Of a DNA stretch of 64,000 nt, positions 1 through 10,353 are shown in pieces (within the stretch, counting starts at the first letter, position 1; each line of letters opens with the position of its first letter). Location: NCBI GenBank assembly GCA_902805615.1, contig CADCTQ010000001.1, positions 26,598 through 90,597 on the forward strand, in the 5' to 3' direction. The notes under the pieces are model-generated. The model did not search any database and had not been told where the DNA came from. It saw only the letters and a list, made by a program, of their open reading frames with translations. The position numbers and the translations under genes are program-made. Origin of the DNA: an uncultured Cytophagales bacterium (GTDB taxonomy: Bacteria; Bacteroidota; Bacteroidia; Cytophagales; 172606-1).

Positions 1-423
1 GACGCGCGGCCATGAATTGAGAGGTTAGCAGATATACAGGTAATACGCACTTTGTTGCACTTAAAAAGGAAACGCCCGGGATGATCTACCGGTAGTTTGT
101 TGGCATTAAGTAAACTCCAGGGTCAAATATACCCATTATTAGGTATTGATACGAAGTGAATGCCAGTCAGGTTGTGGCAAGCCGGTTCACGGGCCGGTCC
201 CATCCGTACGGCCGGCCGCAGCGTTACGGGTCACGTGACCCTCTAGCGGTTGGCTGATGCGTGGCTGCCTCCGGGGCGGAGTGGGTTGGTAAAATCGCGT
301 TTGCCGGTGCATCGGTGCAGAATTTCCTAATTTGCGAATCGGGATGTTTACTCCAGGCGGCATCGCGGACTTTTTTTGCCTTGATCGATTCGCTTAAAAT
401 TTTGACCACCAACAGCTTACCGC

Positions 424-1938
424 ATGAAAGATCAATACGCTACCCTTACGCCCGGACACCCTCTTTTATGGATACTGCTGGTGGTTGCCTCGTTTACGCA
501 GCCCATTGAGGCCGACGTTCCGTCTTTTCGTTTGCATCCGGGCTCAACGGCCGGTACTGCTTCTTTTTTTGCCGGGCCGGTGCGCATCATGCCGCTCGGC
601 AATTCGATCACCCAGGCCTATGCCGGCCGAAACAGCTACCGGCGGCCTTTGTGGCACCGGCTTACCGGAGCGGGTTACAGCGTGGATTTCGTGGGTTCTC
701 AGAAAAGTAATCATAACGGACTGCCGGCCAAGCCAGACTTTGACCTAGACCACGAAGGGCACTGGGGCTGGCGGGCGGATCAGTTGCTGGCTTCTATGAG
801 TACATGGGCCAGTACTTACCGACCCAATGTGGTACTGATGCACGCCGGCTCCAATGACATGTTTCAGGGGCAGGATGTAACTGCTACGATCAATGAATTG
901 AGCCTGTTGATTGATCGTATCCGGGCCGCTAATCCCTACGTGAAAATTCTACTGGCCAGGCTGATTCCCCCAACCGAATGGAATGGACGACTGACCCGGA
1001 TCAAAGCATTAAACAGTGCCATACCAGGACTGGTTTCGCGTAAGCATACGACCCAGTCCCCGGTAATTCTGGTAGATCAAACCGTTGGTTTCAATGCCTA
1101 TACCGATACGTACGACGGGGTTCATCCCAACGAGGCCGGCGAACGAAAAATGGCTGACCGCTGGTATGAGGCTTTGGTGCGTCTATTGCCCTGGGCACCT
1201 ATGATTTTTACGGGTTATTACAATGTTCTGGCCAAACACAGCAATAAAGCGCTTGATGTATACAAGGCCTCCCTGAGCAACGGAACTAAGGTTCAGCAAT
1301 GGACCAACTACTCTGCAACCAACCAGCAGTGGTCAATCCAAAGCTTGGAGAATGGATACTATAAGCTCATTGCCCGTCACAGCGGAAAAGCCTTGACGGT
1401 AAGTGCTACCAGCTGGGCGGTCCAGCAAAACGACTACCAAGGCAGAGACGCTCAAAAATGGAAGATAGAGTCAGTTGGAGGAGGCTATTACAAACTTTCC
1501 AACAAGGCTAGTGGTCGTGTACTCGATGTAGCTGGTACTGACACCCATGACGGAGCCAGTATTCTCGTATGGACTTACAGTGGGAATGCCAATCAACTCT
1601 GGCGGCTTCAAAAAGTGCGTTCAACTGGCCGAACCGCTATGATTGGAACAGAGCCAACTGGCCAAACACGAGAGGAAGAAAGGACAGAAAAAATCCTGGT
1701 ATCACCTAATCCTACCAAGGGTAAAACCAGCCTGTATTTCGAAGTAGTCAATCCTCAGGAGGTTACTGTAACTTTAATTAGTGCTAAAGGGCAAGTCCTT
1801 AGAACGTTTACCCAATCCGTTGCTGCCGGGAATAATCAGGCAGAACTGGACCTGACTACCCTACCCGCCGGGTTGTACACCTTGCAATTGTGGAAGGATA
1901 AGCAGTTGTTCTTCCACAAGCTTGTGCTTGCCCGCTAG
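424..1938 (+). CDS. SGNH/GDSL-type hydrolase with ricin-B-like lectin domain and T9SS C-terminal sorting domain
   Basis: GNSITQ and DGVHPNEAG SGNH blocks; YYNVLAKHSNKALDV...QQWTNYSATNQQW ricin-like repeats; C-terminus VSPNPTKGKTSLYF...LPAGLYTLQLW is T9SS type A-like. Confidence 0.85.
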   Translation: MKDQYATLTPGHPLLWILLVVASFTQPIEADVPSFRLHPGSTAGTASFFAGPVRIMPLGNSITQAYAGRNSYRRPLWHRLTGAGYSVDFVGSQKSNHNGLPAKPDFDLDHEGHWGWRADQLLASMSTWASTYRPNVVLMHAGSNDMFQGQDVTATINELSLLIDRIRAANPYVKILLARLIPPTEWNGRLTRIKALNSAIPGLVSRKHTTQSPVILVDQTVGFNAYTDTYDGVHPNEAGERKMADRWYEALVRLLPWAPMIFTGYYNVLAKHSNKALDVYKASLSNGTKVQQWTNYSATNQQWSIQSLENGYYKLIARHSGKALTVSATSWAVQQNDYQGRDAQKWKIESVGGGYYKLSNKASGRVLDVAGTDTHDGASILVWTYSGNANQLWRLQKVRSTGRTAMIGTEPTGQTREEERTEKILVSPNPTKGKTSLYFEVVNPQEVTVTLISAKGQVLRTFTQSVAAGNNQAELDLTTLPAGLYTLQLWKDKQLFFHKLVLAR

Positions 1939-2203
1939 TTGTTTCGTTAACACTTGGGTCATCGGCACCTTGTAAAATGGCGGTTTTGCAGCAAGCGTTT
2001 GGTCGTGCAGCCCTACCGAGTTCAGAGATAAGAGAACAACCAACGCGGTCAGAGGTAGCGGGACACTCTCTACTGGCTTGCATTGTACCAACGTTGCTTG
2101 TGATTAAAACTGACAGAAAAAGGAGCAGGGTAGGTCTGGACTTGCTACCTTTGACTGGAGGCAAAAAGCCAGGCAGATTTGATAATCTGTTAACTTAAGC
2201 CTT

Positions 2204-2500
2204 ATGAAGAAACAAGTATTTGACCAGGCGTTCAAGCAGATGGCCGTAGAGCTATCTTATGCGAAGGGATCGGTAAAAACAGCGGCCGCCGAGTTGGGGA
2301 TCGATCCGGGTAGAATCAGTAAATGGCGGCAGCATCAGAATGGTAGTGTAGCTGCTGTTGAGAAGCCAAGCCTTTCAGTCGAACAAATCGAAATCAGACG
2401 TTTTCAAAAAGAGTTGAAGGAGGCTCTGTTAGAGCGTGATATACAGAAAAAGGCGGTCAGCATCTTTTCCAGCAGCGACGGGAAATATTCCGGTTTATAG
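2204..2500 (+). CDS. IS3-family transposase OrfA (HTH)
   Basis: MKKQVFDQAFKQMAVELSYAKGSVKTAAAELGIDPGRISKWRQ helix-turn-helix; slippery-type GAAAAAG at 2446-2452. Confidence 0.88.
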   Translation: MKKQVFDQAFKQMAVELSYAKGSVKTAAAELGIDPGRISKWRQHQNGSVAAVEKPSLSVEQIEIRRFQKELKEALLERDIQKKAVSIFSSSDGKYSGL

Positions 2501-2532
2501 AGGAGAACAGGGAGATATTTCCGGTTGAAAAG

Positions 2533-3363
2533 ATGTGCAAGGTGATGAAAGTAAGCGTTAGTGGCTACTATTACTGGCTAAAACACCCTGTAGGTTCCCG
2601 TACAGTAAAAGAACAGGAGTTACTGGTTGACATTCACAGAATACATGAGGACAGCAAAAAGCGTTATGGCAGTCCCAGGATCGCCAGTGAGTTGAGAGAA
2701 CAGGGAATCAGTGTTTCACGTCCACGACTAGCCAGGCTGATGAAGAAAGCCAGTATCAAAAGTATCATTCGGAAGAAATACCGGGTGCAGACTACTGATT
2801 CTGATCATGAATATGCTATTGCGGAAAACCACCTCAACCGGGATTTTTCAGCACAGGCAAATGGGCAGAAGTGGGTATCAGATCTGACTTATATCAGAAC
2901 TGGAGAAGGGTGGCTATACCTGACAGCCATCTTAGATCTGGCTGACAGAAAGGTAGTTGGCTGGGCAATGAGTGACACGATGAGAGCTGGTGATACTACG
3001 ATAGCGGCCTGGAAGATGGCCATCAGAAACAGGCCCGTAAAGCAGCAACTGTTGTTTCATTCTGACAGAGGGGTGCAGTATGCCTGTACCGATTTTAAGG
3101 AGCAACTGAAAGGACTACCCGTGCTGCAAAGCATGAGCAGAAAAGGGAATTGTTGGGATAATGCAGTAGCGGAAAGCTTCTTTAAAACGCTGAAAACAGA
3201 GCTGATTTATCATGAACATTATTCGACAAAGCAGCAGGCAAAACTCTCCGTCTTCGAATATATTGAGGGCTGGTATAACAAAAGAAGACGCCATTCCGCA
3301 TTAGCCAACCGAAGTCCCCAACAGTACCAGTTTTATTTAGAAGAAATAAGAATAGCTGCCTGA
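2533..3363 (+). CDS. IS3-family transposase OrfB (DDE integrase core), probably made by -1 frameshift from OrfA
   Basis: KWVSDLTYIRTGEGWLYLTAILDLADRKVVGW, HSDRGVQYA, SRKGNCWDNAVAESFF; its frame is open back to 2449 in the -1 frame of OrfA. Confidence 0.92.
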   Translation: MCKVMKVSVSGYYYWLKHPVGSRTVKEQELLVDIHRIHEDSKKRYGSPRIASELREQGISVSRPRLARLMKKASIKSIIRKKYRVQTTDSDHEYAIAENHLNRDFSAQANGQKWVSDLTYIRTGEGWLYLTAILDLADRKVVGWAMSDTMRAGDTTIAAWKMAIRNRPVKQQLLFHSDRGVQYACTDFKEQLKGLPVLQSMSRKGNCWDNAVAESFFKTLKTELIYHEHYSTKQQAKLSVFEYIEGWYNKRRRHSALANRSPQQYQFYLEEIRIAA

Positions 3364-3469
3364 AAAATTCATCCAGTAAACTGTTGCAATTCCAATCCAC
3401 TACTGCTCACTTTGAATACCTGCTAATGCCCGTGCTTTCCCTTAACTTCGCCTTCCTAAACCGACAACG

Positions 3470-4687
3470 ATGCAACTGGAGGAAAGTCTCTTACAAAAAT
3501 ACGCCCAGGTAATGGTGCACTATGCCCTCAACAACGGCCAGGGAATCAATAAAGGGGATACCGTATTTCTTGTCGGGCAAGAGGTAACAAAAGGTCTTTT
3601 CCTTGCCATTGCCCGGGAAATCTACCGTGCAGGCGGCAATCTCATCTCCAACTACCTGCCCGACAACGTGCGTGAGCAAAGCCTGGTCCGTTTCCTGTTG
3701 CAGGAAGGTACCGATGAGCAGGTAGGCTTTTTTGCCAAACCTTACTGGCAGGGCATTGTGGATGCTACCGATCATATCCTGTTTATTGTTTCGGAACCCG
3801 ATGTACATTACCTGGAAGGCATTCCGGCCTCCCGGATCAGCAGAATGAATAGTGCCCGTGCCCCCTACATGAAAATGCGGGAGTTGAAGGAGCAGGCCGG
3901 TAAACTTTCCTGGACCCTTTGTCTTTACGGAACACAGTCCATGGCCGATGAAGCAGGCTTATCCCTGGAAGAATACTGGCAGCAGATCATCGAAGCCTGC
4001 TACCTGCGCGAAGAGGACCCGGTGAGCCGCTGGAAACAGGTGCAACAGGAGATCGAGGCGATAAAGAACCAGCTGGATGCCCTCCAAATTGAGCGCCTGC
4101 ACCTGAAGGGTGATGATGTGGACCTGACGCTACAGATTGGTCCCAACCGCAAATGGCTGAGCGGCGGCGGCAAGAATATCCCTTCGTTCGAGATCTTCAC
4201 CTCGCCCGACTGGCGGGGCACCAACGGCACCATCCGCTTCAACCAGCCGCTGTATTATTCCGGAAAACGCATTGCCGGAATATCGCTCCGGTTTGAAAAC
4301 GGCGTGGTGGTTGCCGCATCAGCTACCGAAAACGAAGAAGCCCTCCAAGAAATGATTGCCCAGGAAAACGCCGACAAGGTTGGCGAGTTTTCTCTCACCG
4401 ACAAGCGCCATTCGAAGATCACCCGGTTCATGGCCACTACCCTCTATGATGAAAATATGGGCGGCACCTTTGGCAACACCCACATTGCCCTGGGCAATGC
4501 CTATAAGGATACCTTTCCGGGCGATCTGGCGGCCGTAACCGAGGAGGAATGGGCGCAGATGGGATATAACAGTTGCCCCAAGGTACATACCGATATCATC
4601 AGCACCAGCGACCGGACGGTTACGGCACGGCTGCGCAACGGCACGGAAAGAGTGATATACCAGGACGGCCAGTTCAGGTTGGATTAA
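3470..4687 (+). CDS. Aminopeptidase, M29 family
   Basis: 405 aa; GDTVFLVGQEVTKGLFLAIAREIYRAGGN, HLKGDDVDLTLQIGPNRKWLSGGGKNIPSFEIFTSPDWRGTNGTI, MGGTFGNTHIALGNAY. Confidence 0.88.
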   Translation: MQLEESLLQKYAQVMVHYALNNGQGINKGDTVFLVGQEVTKGLFLAIAREIYRAGGNLISNYLPDNVREQSLVRFLLQEGTDEQVGFFAKPYWQGIVDATDHILFIVSEPDVHYLEGIPASRISRMNSARAPYMKMRELKEQAGKLSWTLCLYGTQSMADEAGLSLEEYWQQIIEACYLREEDPVSRWKQVQQEIEAIKNQLDALQIERLHLKGDDVDLTLQIGPNRKWLSGGGKNIPSFEIFTSPDWRGTNGTIRFNQPLYYSGKRIAGISLRFENGVVVAASATENEEALQEMIAQENADKVGEFSLTDKRHSKITRFMATTLYDENMGGTFGNTHIALGNAYKDTFPGDLAAVTEEEWAQMGYNSCPKVHTDIISTSDRTVTARLRNGTERVIYQDGQFRLD

Positions 4688-4955
4688 GCGCTGAACCTGC
4701 GGAACCCGAAAGAGGCCAGGGCGAACGAACCACAACGCTACCTTGCTTGCTGTGTCCACCGTGGTTTATTTACTTCTGCACCAAAGGGTATCCAAACCAC
4801 TGCGGGCACAGCGAGCGTGTCAAATGAACTGTGTCAAGGAAGCGTCTTGTCCTGATATAGCTTTACAATATCAACCGCGGTTCGCTTTCGGGAAGTACCG
4901 ACGGGAGCTTTGCCCGGCGGGTGCTTTTTTTCCCTCTCAGGGCAGGCGCTCCGGA

Positions 4956-7900
4956 TCAGAATCCTACCAGCACTCTTTTGGTGAACACGCCCGTTGACGT
5001 AGTCACGCGGAGCAGGTACACTTGCTTTTCCCTTACCTGGCTCAGCAGATGCAGCTCTCCGTTCACTAAAGCCCGCTCGGGGAAGCCTTCCATCTTCTGC
5101 CCGCTCAGCGAATACAGTTCAGCCGAAGCCCACTTCGAGGAAGCATCCGGGAAACGAACGTAAATGTGCTGGCCAATCGCAAAGATCCGAACCGTCTCTT
5201 TCGCTGCGGATGCGGGTTCTGCCCGCGTAGCGGGAATCTGGCCCGGGGCGCCTGCCACCGGGGTGGCAGGCGTTGAAGCCGGGCGGGTAAAGTGCAGCAC
5301 GAAACGGGCCGGATCGCTTCCCGCCTCCAGGTTTAAGCCGATGCTTGCCTGCTTGCGCAAGTCGTAATACGTACCCGTCTTTTTGTCTTCCAGCAGGATG
5401 CCGAACGTTTCGTCTACTCTTTCCAGCGCGTTGACCCTGAAGGTATACGCTCCCGCTTTGCTTGCCTGTACCCCCAAGGCGAGGGTTCTCTCCCGGGCCA
5501 GCAGGGGCAGGGCCTGGATGGCGTAATCGCCGTCCGTATTGCGGGAGCAGACCGAAAGGTCGGCATTGCCTTTCAGCTTGAGGGCATCGTACCAGCGGTC
5601 CTGTCCTTCGGTGGCATCGGCCAGGAAAGCAATGAGGGTTTCGTTGTACTTACCCGCTCCGCTCAGCGAGAGTTTTAGCCGCTGGGTCTGGTCGGCCTGC
5701 TGCCGGAAGAATTTGGTATTTGCCGTACCCGTGCGCATGGCATTGGTAAAGGTGATGCTGCCCACCGCATTGGCTTCTACGAAAAATCCCTGGTGAGAGG
5801 CAATCTCATCGTCGGCCAGCGTGCCGGTATTGGGGCCGGATACGGTTCCCGCGGCGGTTTTTACCGCGTAGTCCGAATTGGCGTAGCCACTGCCGCCGGT
5901 GTTGTCGTCGTCCCAGAAGTAGACGGCCCCGTTGATGGAAGGATTGGCACGGATGAGGGCACTGTAACTGATGGGTCCCGGGTAAGGGTTGCCCACCAGG
6001 TTGAAGCCTCTTTCTCCCGCTACATGGGCCGCCGTGTAGGAGAGCGGCAGGGCAATGGTGCCGTTGTTGGCCGTACCCGTGAAGGAGGGACTGCCCGCCC
6101 CGTAGGCAAAATACCCTTTCCCAGGTTGCAACCCTCCCGTAGCGGCCGCAATCCAGCGCTGGTGATTGGCGTAGGGACGCGCCTCATCGTAGCGGTACAC
6201 GGTGCTGCCCAGTACGCTTGCGTTCACGCCGGCTACCGGAGCCGACCAGCCGTTGTAGGCCCCGCCCGTTTTGCCACTGCGCTGAGTAGTGATGTTGCCC
6301 ACTACACTGCCCCCGCCGTTGACCGTACCAATGCCGTGCAGGAGAATGGCGCCTGATGCCAGCGTGAGGTGATCATTGGTGTTAAGCGTGGTACCGGAAA
6401 GGACCTGCACTGTGCCGCCCACCAGCAGGGCTCCCGTCAGGCTGGCCGTACCGGCTTTGGCAAACTGCACGCTGCCCGTTCCGGTAATGCTGCCGCCGTT
6501 ATTAGCCAGGTCACCCCAGATCACCAGGCTTTGCCCGGCGGGTATTTCTAACCGGGCGCCGTTCCGGATGGTCAGGTTCCGCACGCGGGCCGTGCCGGCA
6601 ATGGTGGTCACCCCGCTGGCGATCACGGCATCCGAGTTGTTGCCCGGCGTGCTCTTGTAGCTCCAGTTACCGGTAGTAGTCCAGGCCCCGATCCCGTTCC
6701 AGGTATTGGTCCCGGTGGCAGTCACGACCAGATGCTGCGCCACGTCATCTGCCGCCTGGTACGTCTCATCGCCGGGCTGGGAAGCGGTAATGGTGGTTGT
6801 ACCCACGCCCACCAGGGTGACGGTGCTACCCGAAACAGTAGCCACCGCCGGGTTGGAACTCGTATAGCTTACGCTTAGTCCGGAAGAAGCCGTAGCCGTC
6901 AGCGTGAAAGGCGAATCACCAATCGTCCGGGCGGGCAGGGTGTTGAAGGTGATGAGTTGGGAGCGTTTGGCAATGCTGAGCGAATAGGTAACCGAACCGG
7001 AACAAGCGCCGTCGGTGGCCGACACGGTTACCGTGGCCGGGGAAGCAGTAGCTACGGCAGGCGTACCGGAGATAACCCCGGTGGGGCTGATGACCAGGCC
7101 GGCCGGCAAACCGGTGGCCGAGTAGACATAGCCGGCAGGAGCACCGCTGACCGCCTGGAAATAGGCCCGCCCTACTGTGCCGCCGGTCAGGGCAGAGGGG
7201 CTAAAGGCAAGCGCAGGGCAAGGAGAAAAAACCTGGACCCGGTAATTGTTTGCATCGGCTACATACACATCGCCGGCACCATTTACGGCTACGCCAGCAG
7301 GATACTGGAACTCTCCGTCTCCTGCTCCTCCAGCGCCGAACATAGTCAGCAACTGCCCCGAGGCGCTGAATTTCTGGACCCGGTTATTGGATTGGTCGGT
7401 TACGTAAACGTTGCCGGCCGTATCGACCGCCAGGCCGTAAGGATATTGAAATTGTCCGTCTCCTGCGCCAAAAGAGCCGAACTTGAGGAGGAATTGCCCC
7501 GACGCGTCGAACTTCTGGACCCGGTTGTTGTTTGCGTCGGCTACGTACACATGGCCGGCGCCATCGACGGCTACACCAGTAGGATAATAAAACTGGCCAT
7601 CCCTTGATCCAACAGTGCCGAACTTGAGGAGAAACTGCCCCGACGCGTCGAACTTCTGGACCCGGTTGTTGGAGAAGTCGGCTACGTACACATTGCCTGA
7701 GCCATCGACGGCTACTCCCTGGGGATCCAGAAACTGTCCGTCTCCGCCGCCTCCAGCGCCGAACTTAGCCAGCAACTGCCCGGCGGCGTTGAACTTCTGG
7801 ATGCGGTTATTGTTTTTATCAACTACGTACACATTGCCGGCGGCGTCAACCGCCAGGCCGTCAGGAGACCGAAATTGTCCATCCCCGGTTCCAAAAGAAC

Positions 7901-8996
7901 CGAACTTGAGGAGGAATTGCCCGGCGGCGTTGAACTTCTGCACCCGGTGATTGTTCTGATCGGCTACGTACACATTGCCGGCGGCATCAACTGCCAGGCC
8001 GTCAGGAGACCGAAATTGTCCATCTCCTGTTCCGGAAGAGCCGAACTTGAGGAGAAACTGGCCCGAGGCGTCGAACTTCTGAATCCGGTGATTGTTTTGA
8101 TCGGCTACGTACACATTGCCTGAGCCATCGAGGGCTACGCCGGCAGGATTTACAAACTGTCCGTCCCCTGATCCGAGAGCGCCGAACTTGGTCAGAAACT
8201 GGCCCGACGCGTTGAACTTCTGGACCCGGTTGTTGGAGTAGTCGGCCACGTACACATTGCCTAAGTCATCAACGGTTACGCCGATAGGATTTATAAACTT
8301 TCCATCCGTTGTTCCCCGGGAGCCGAACTTGGCGAGAAACTGCCCCGAAGCGTTGAACTTCTGGATCCGGTCATTGGATAAGTCGGCTACGTACACATTG
8401 CCTGAGCCATCGAGGGCTACGCCGGCAGGATACTGAAATTGTCCATCCTCTGTTCCGGAAGAGCCGAACTTGAGGAGAAACTGGCCCGACGCGTTGAACT
8501 TCTGAATCCGGTGATTGTTTTGATCGGCTACGTACACATTGCCTAAGCCATCAACGGCTACGCTGGCAGGATTTATAAACTGTCCGTCCCCTGATCCGAG
8601 AGCGCCGAACTTAGCCAGAAACTGCCCGGAAGCGTTGAACTTCTGGATCCGGTAATTGCTGCGATCGGTTACGTACACATTGCCCGTTCCATCTGCGAAC
8701 ACGGCAACCGGACCCCGAAACTGTCCGTCCCCTGATCCAAGAGCGCCGAACTTGAGGAGAAACTGCCCCGAGGCGTCGAACTTCTGGACCCGGTTGTTGG
8801 AGAAGTCGGCTACGTACACATTGCCTGAGCCATCGACGGCTACTTCCGAAGGATTATGGAACTGAACCAAGCCAAATGCTTCAGAACCGATCTGACCCTG
8901 GTACTGGTACTGGTGCTGGGCCCGCAGGGAAAGGGAGGAAAAAAGGCCCATCAGCAGGACCAGCCAATGGAGAAAGCGTAGACGTGTTTGCTGCAT
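4956..8996 (-). CDS. Secreted NHL-repeat protein with putative Ig-like segments and T9SS C-terminal domain
   Basis: Signal peptide; 12 repeats of GDGQF..P.GVAVDGSGNVYVAD..NNRVQKF; C-terminal Y(S)LSGQKMEGF...VYLLRVTTSTGVFTKRVLVGF. Confidence 0.88.
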   Translation of the reverse strand: MQQTRLRFLHWLVLLMGLFSSLSLRAQHQYQYQGQIGSEAFGLVQFHNPSEVAVDGSGNVYVADFSNNRVQKFDASGQFLLKFGALGSGDGQFRGPVAVFADGTGNVYVTDRSNYRIQKFNASGQFLAKFGALGSGDGQFINPASVAVDGLGNVYVADQNNHRIQKFNASGQFLLKFGSSGTEDGQFQYPAGVALDGSGNVYVADLSNDRIQKFNASGQFLAKFGSRGTTDGKFINPIGVTVDDLGNVYVADYSNNRVQKFNASGQFLTKFGALGSGDGQFVNPAGVALDGSGNVYVADQNNHRIQKFDASGQFLLKFGSSGTGDGQFRSPDGLAVDAAGNVYVADQNNHRVQKFNAAGQFLLKFGSFGTGDGQFRSPDGLAVDAAGNVYVVDKNNNRIQKFNAAGQLLAKFGAGGGGDGQFLDPQGVAVDGSGNVYVADFSNNRVQKFDASGQFLLKFGTVGSRDGQFYYPTGVAVDGAGHVYVADANNNRVQKFDASGQFLLKFGSFGAGDGQFQYPYGLAVDTAGNVYVTDQSNNRVQKFSASGQLLTMFGAGGAGDGEFQYPAGVAVNGAGDVYVADANNYRVQVFSPCPALAFSPSALTGGTVGRAYFQAVSGAPAGYVYSATGLPAGLVISPTGVISGTPAVATASPATVTVSATDGACSGSVTYSLSIAKRSQLITFNTLPARTIGDSPFTLTATASSGLSVSYTSSNPAVATVSGSTVTLVGVGTTTITASQPGDETYQAADDVAQHLVVTATGTNTWNGIGAWTTTGNWSYKSTPGNNSDAVIASGVTTIAGTARVRNLTIRNGARLEIPAGQSLVIWGDLANNGGSITGTGSVQFAKAGTASLTGALLVGGTVQVLSGTTLNTNDHLTLASGAILLHGIGTVNGGGSVVGNITTQRSGKTGGAYNGWSAPVAGVNASVLGSTVYRYDEARPYANHQRWIAAATGGLQPGKGYFAYGAGSPSFTGTANNGTIALPLSYTAAHVAGERGFNLVGNPYPGPISYSALIRANPSINGAVYFWDDDNTGGSGYANSDYAVKTAAGTVSGPNTGTLADDEIASHQGFFVEANAVGSITFTNAMRTGTANTKFFRQQADQTQRLKLSLSGAGKYNETLIAFLADATEGQDRWYDALKLKGNADLSVCSRNTDGDYAIQALPLLARERTLALGVQASKAGAYTFRVNALERVDETFGILLEDKKTGTYYDLRKQASIGLNLEAGSDPARFVLHFTRPASTPATPVAGAPGQIPATRAEPASAAKETVRIFAIGQHIYVRFPDASSKWASAELYSLSGQKMEGFPERALVNGELHLLSQVREKQVYLLRVTTSTGVFTKRVLVGF
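7200..8880 (-). repeat. Tandem ~141-bp coding repeat array (about 12 NHL units)
   Basis: Recurring CGAACTT.AGGAGAAACTG...GTTGAACTTCTGGA.CCGGT.ATTG...TCGGCTACGTACACATTGCC in the nucleotide sequence. Confidence 0.9.
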
Positions 8997-9563
8997 GCAG
9001 GATAGAAAAAAACAGTAACCGGCAGTAATGTAATATTTTTGCTAGTTACTCCATTGGCGACACCCGCCGGTTGTTGGCCCGGGCCGGGAGGGGCCTGCGG
9101 CAGGTAAGAAAAGCCACCGGAAAAGCCTTTTGCGGTAGAGAGGCGCCGGGGTTAAGGGGGAACTTACCAGGCCCGTGCTTTCTGAAGAAAAGCCGGCGGT
9201 TACCTTCCGGCAGCCGGGCGTTTGCCCGCTACAGCCAGACTTCCGTCCGGCTGCGGGCTGAAAGTACTCCCGCGGCGCCAGGCTCCGCTTCCCGCCGGCG
9301 GGGATGGGCTTGCGGCGGGGTGCAGGCAGGCGGAAAAAGGGCCGCCGGCTCACATCTGTAATAAATTAAGAGGAAGAAGACTAACCGGCACCGGCAGAAC
9401 CTTACCAATGGAATCAACTTCAGCCCACCGGCAAGGCTTTACCAGTCTTTTGCACCCAGTACTACAGCCGCATTTAAGGAGGAGAATCATTGGTGAAGGT
9501 GCACAAGATCCGCTACACTTTCCCGATTTTGAAAATTCTTAGCTAGATACTATTCTTCCTGCC

Positions 9564-9794
9564 TTATCCGACCCAGAACCTGTCCCTCTTGAATGAAAAG
9601 GCATTCAAGAGGGAACAGGCGGGAGAATGTCCCTGGTGAGGCCGCTTGTAGTTGTACCCGTACTCCCAGAGTTTGAGACAGCACTTGCGTTCCTCAGAAG
9701 AGCAGAAGCGGAATCGGTTGAAGAGTTTTTCCTTATCCGTGCGGTTGGAACGTTCAATGCAGCCGTTTTGCCAGGGTGGAGGCGCTACCGGCAT
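9564..9794 (-). pseudogene. Transposase remnant (C-terminal part of integrase core)
   Basis: WQNGCIERSNRTDKEKLFNRF...LWEYGYNYKRPHQGHSP; catalytic N-terminal part absent. Confidence 0.75.
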
Positions 9795-9801
9795 AGAATC
9801 C

Positions 9802-10353
9802 CTACGCTCCTTTGACGAGTTGTACCTCAGCGTGCAGCCGAATCTCGTCGCTGACTACCACACTGCCGGCCTCGGTCACTGCATCCCAGGTTAGGCCGAA
9901 TGCCTTGCGGCTGATCTTGCCATCGATGGTAAAGCCCGCTTTGGTCTGCCCGTACGGGTCCACCACCGTGCCTGCGTAATCCACCCGCACCGTCACCGGC
10001 CGGGTGACGTCGCGGATGGTGAGGTCGCCGTGCAGCTGATAGTCGTCACCCGACTTTTCGAATTTTCGGCCCGTGAACGTGAGTTGGGCGTGGGTGGCTG
10101 CATCGAAGAAGTCGGGCGACTTGAGGTGGGTATCCCTTTGCGCGTTATTGGTGTTGACTGAGTCAATGTCGGCCGTGAACCGAATGTGAGAAGCCTTCGT
10201 AAAGTCCTCCCCTTCTGTTTCCACTTCAAGGCTGTAGCGGGTAAAATAGCCGGTCACCGTAGTAATCATCAGGTGTTTTACTTTGAATTGAATTTCACTG
10301 TGGGCCGGGTCAACGGTCCACTTGCTGGTGGTCATTTTTTCTGTAGTGATCAT
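9802..10353 (-). CDS. YceI family protein
   Basis: WTVDPAHSEIQFKVKHLMITTVTGYFTRY...SGDDYQLHGDLTIRDVTRPVTVRVDYAG. Confidence 0.88.
   Translation of the reverse strand: MITTEKMTTSKWTVDPAHSEIQFKVKHLMITTVTGYFTRYSLEVETEGEDFTKASHIRFTADIDSVNTNNAQRDTHLKSPDFFDAATHAQLTFTGRKFEKSGDDYQLHGDLTIRDVTRPVTVRVDYAGTVVDPYGQTKAGFTIDGKISRKAFGLTWDAVTEAGSVVVSDEIRLHAEVQLVKGA

Larger units (their letters stand above)
2131..3400 (+). mobile_element. IS3-family insertion sequence with imperfect terminal inverted repeats
   Basis: orfA/orfB pair; left GGTCTGGACTTGCTAC (2133-2148) matches the reverse complement of 3383-3398 (GGATTGGAATTGCAAC) at 12/16; exact ends uncertain. Confidence 0.75.
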
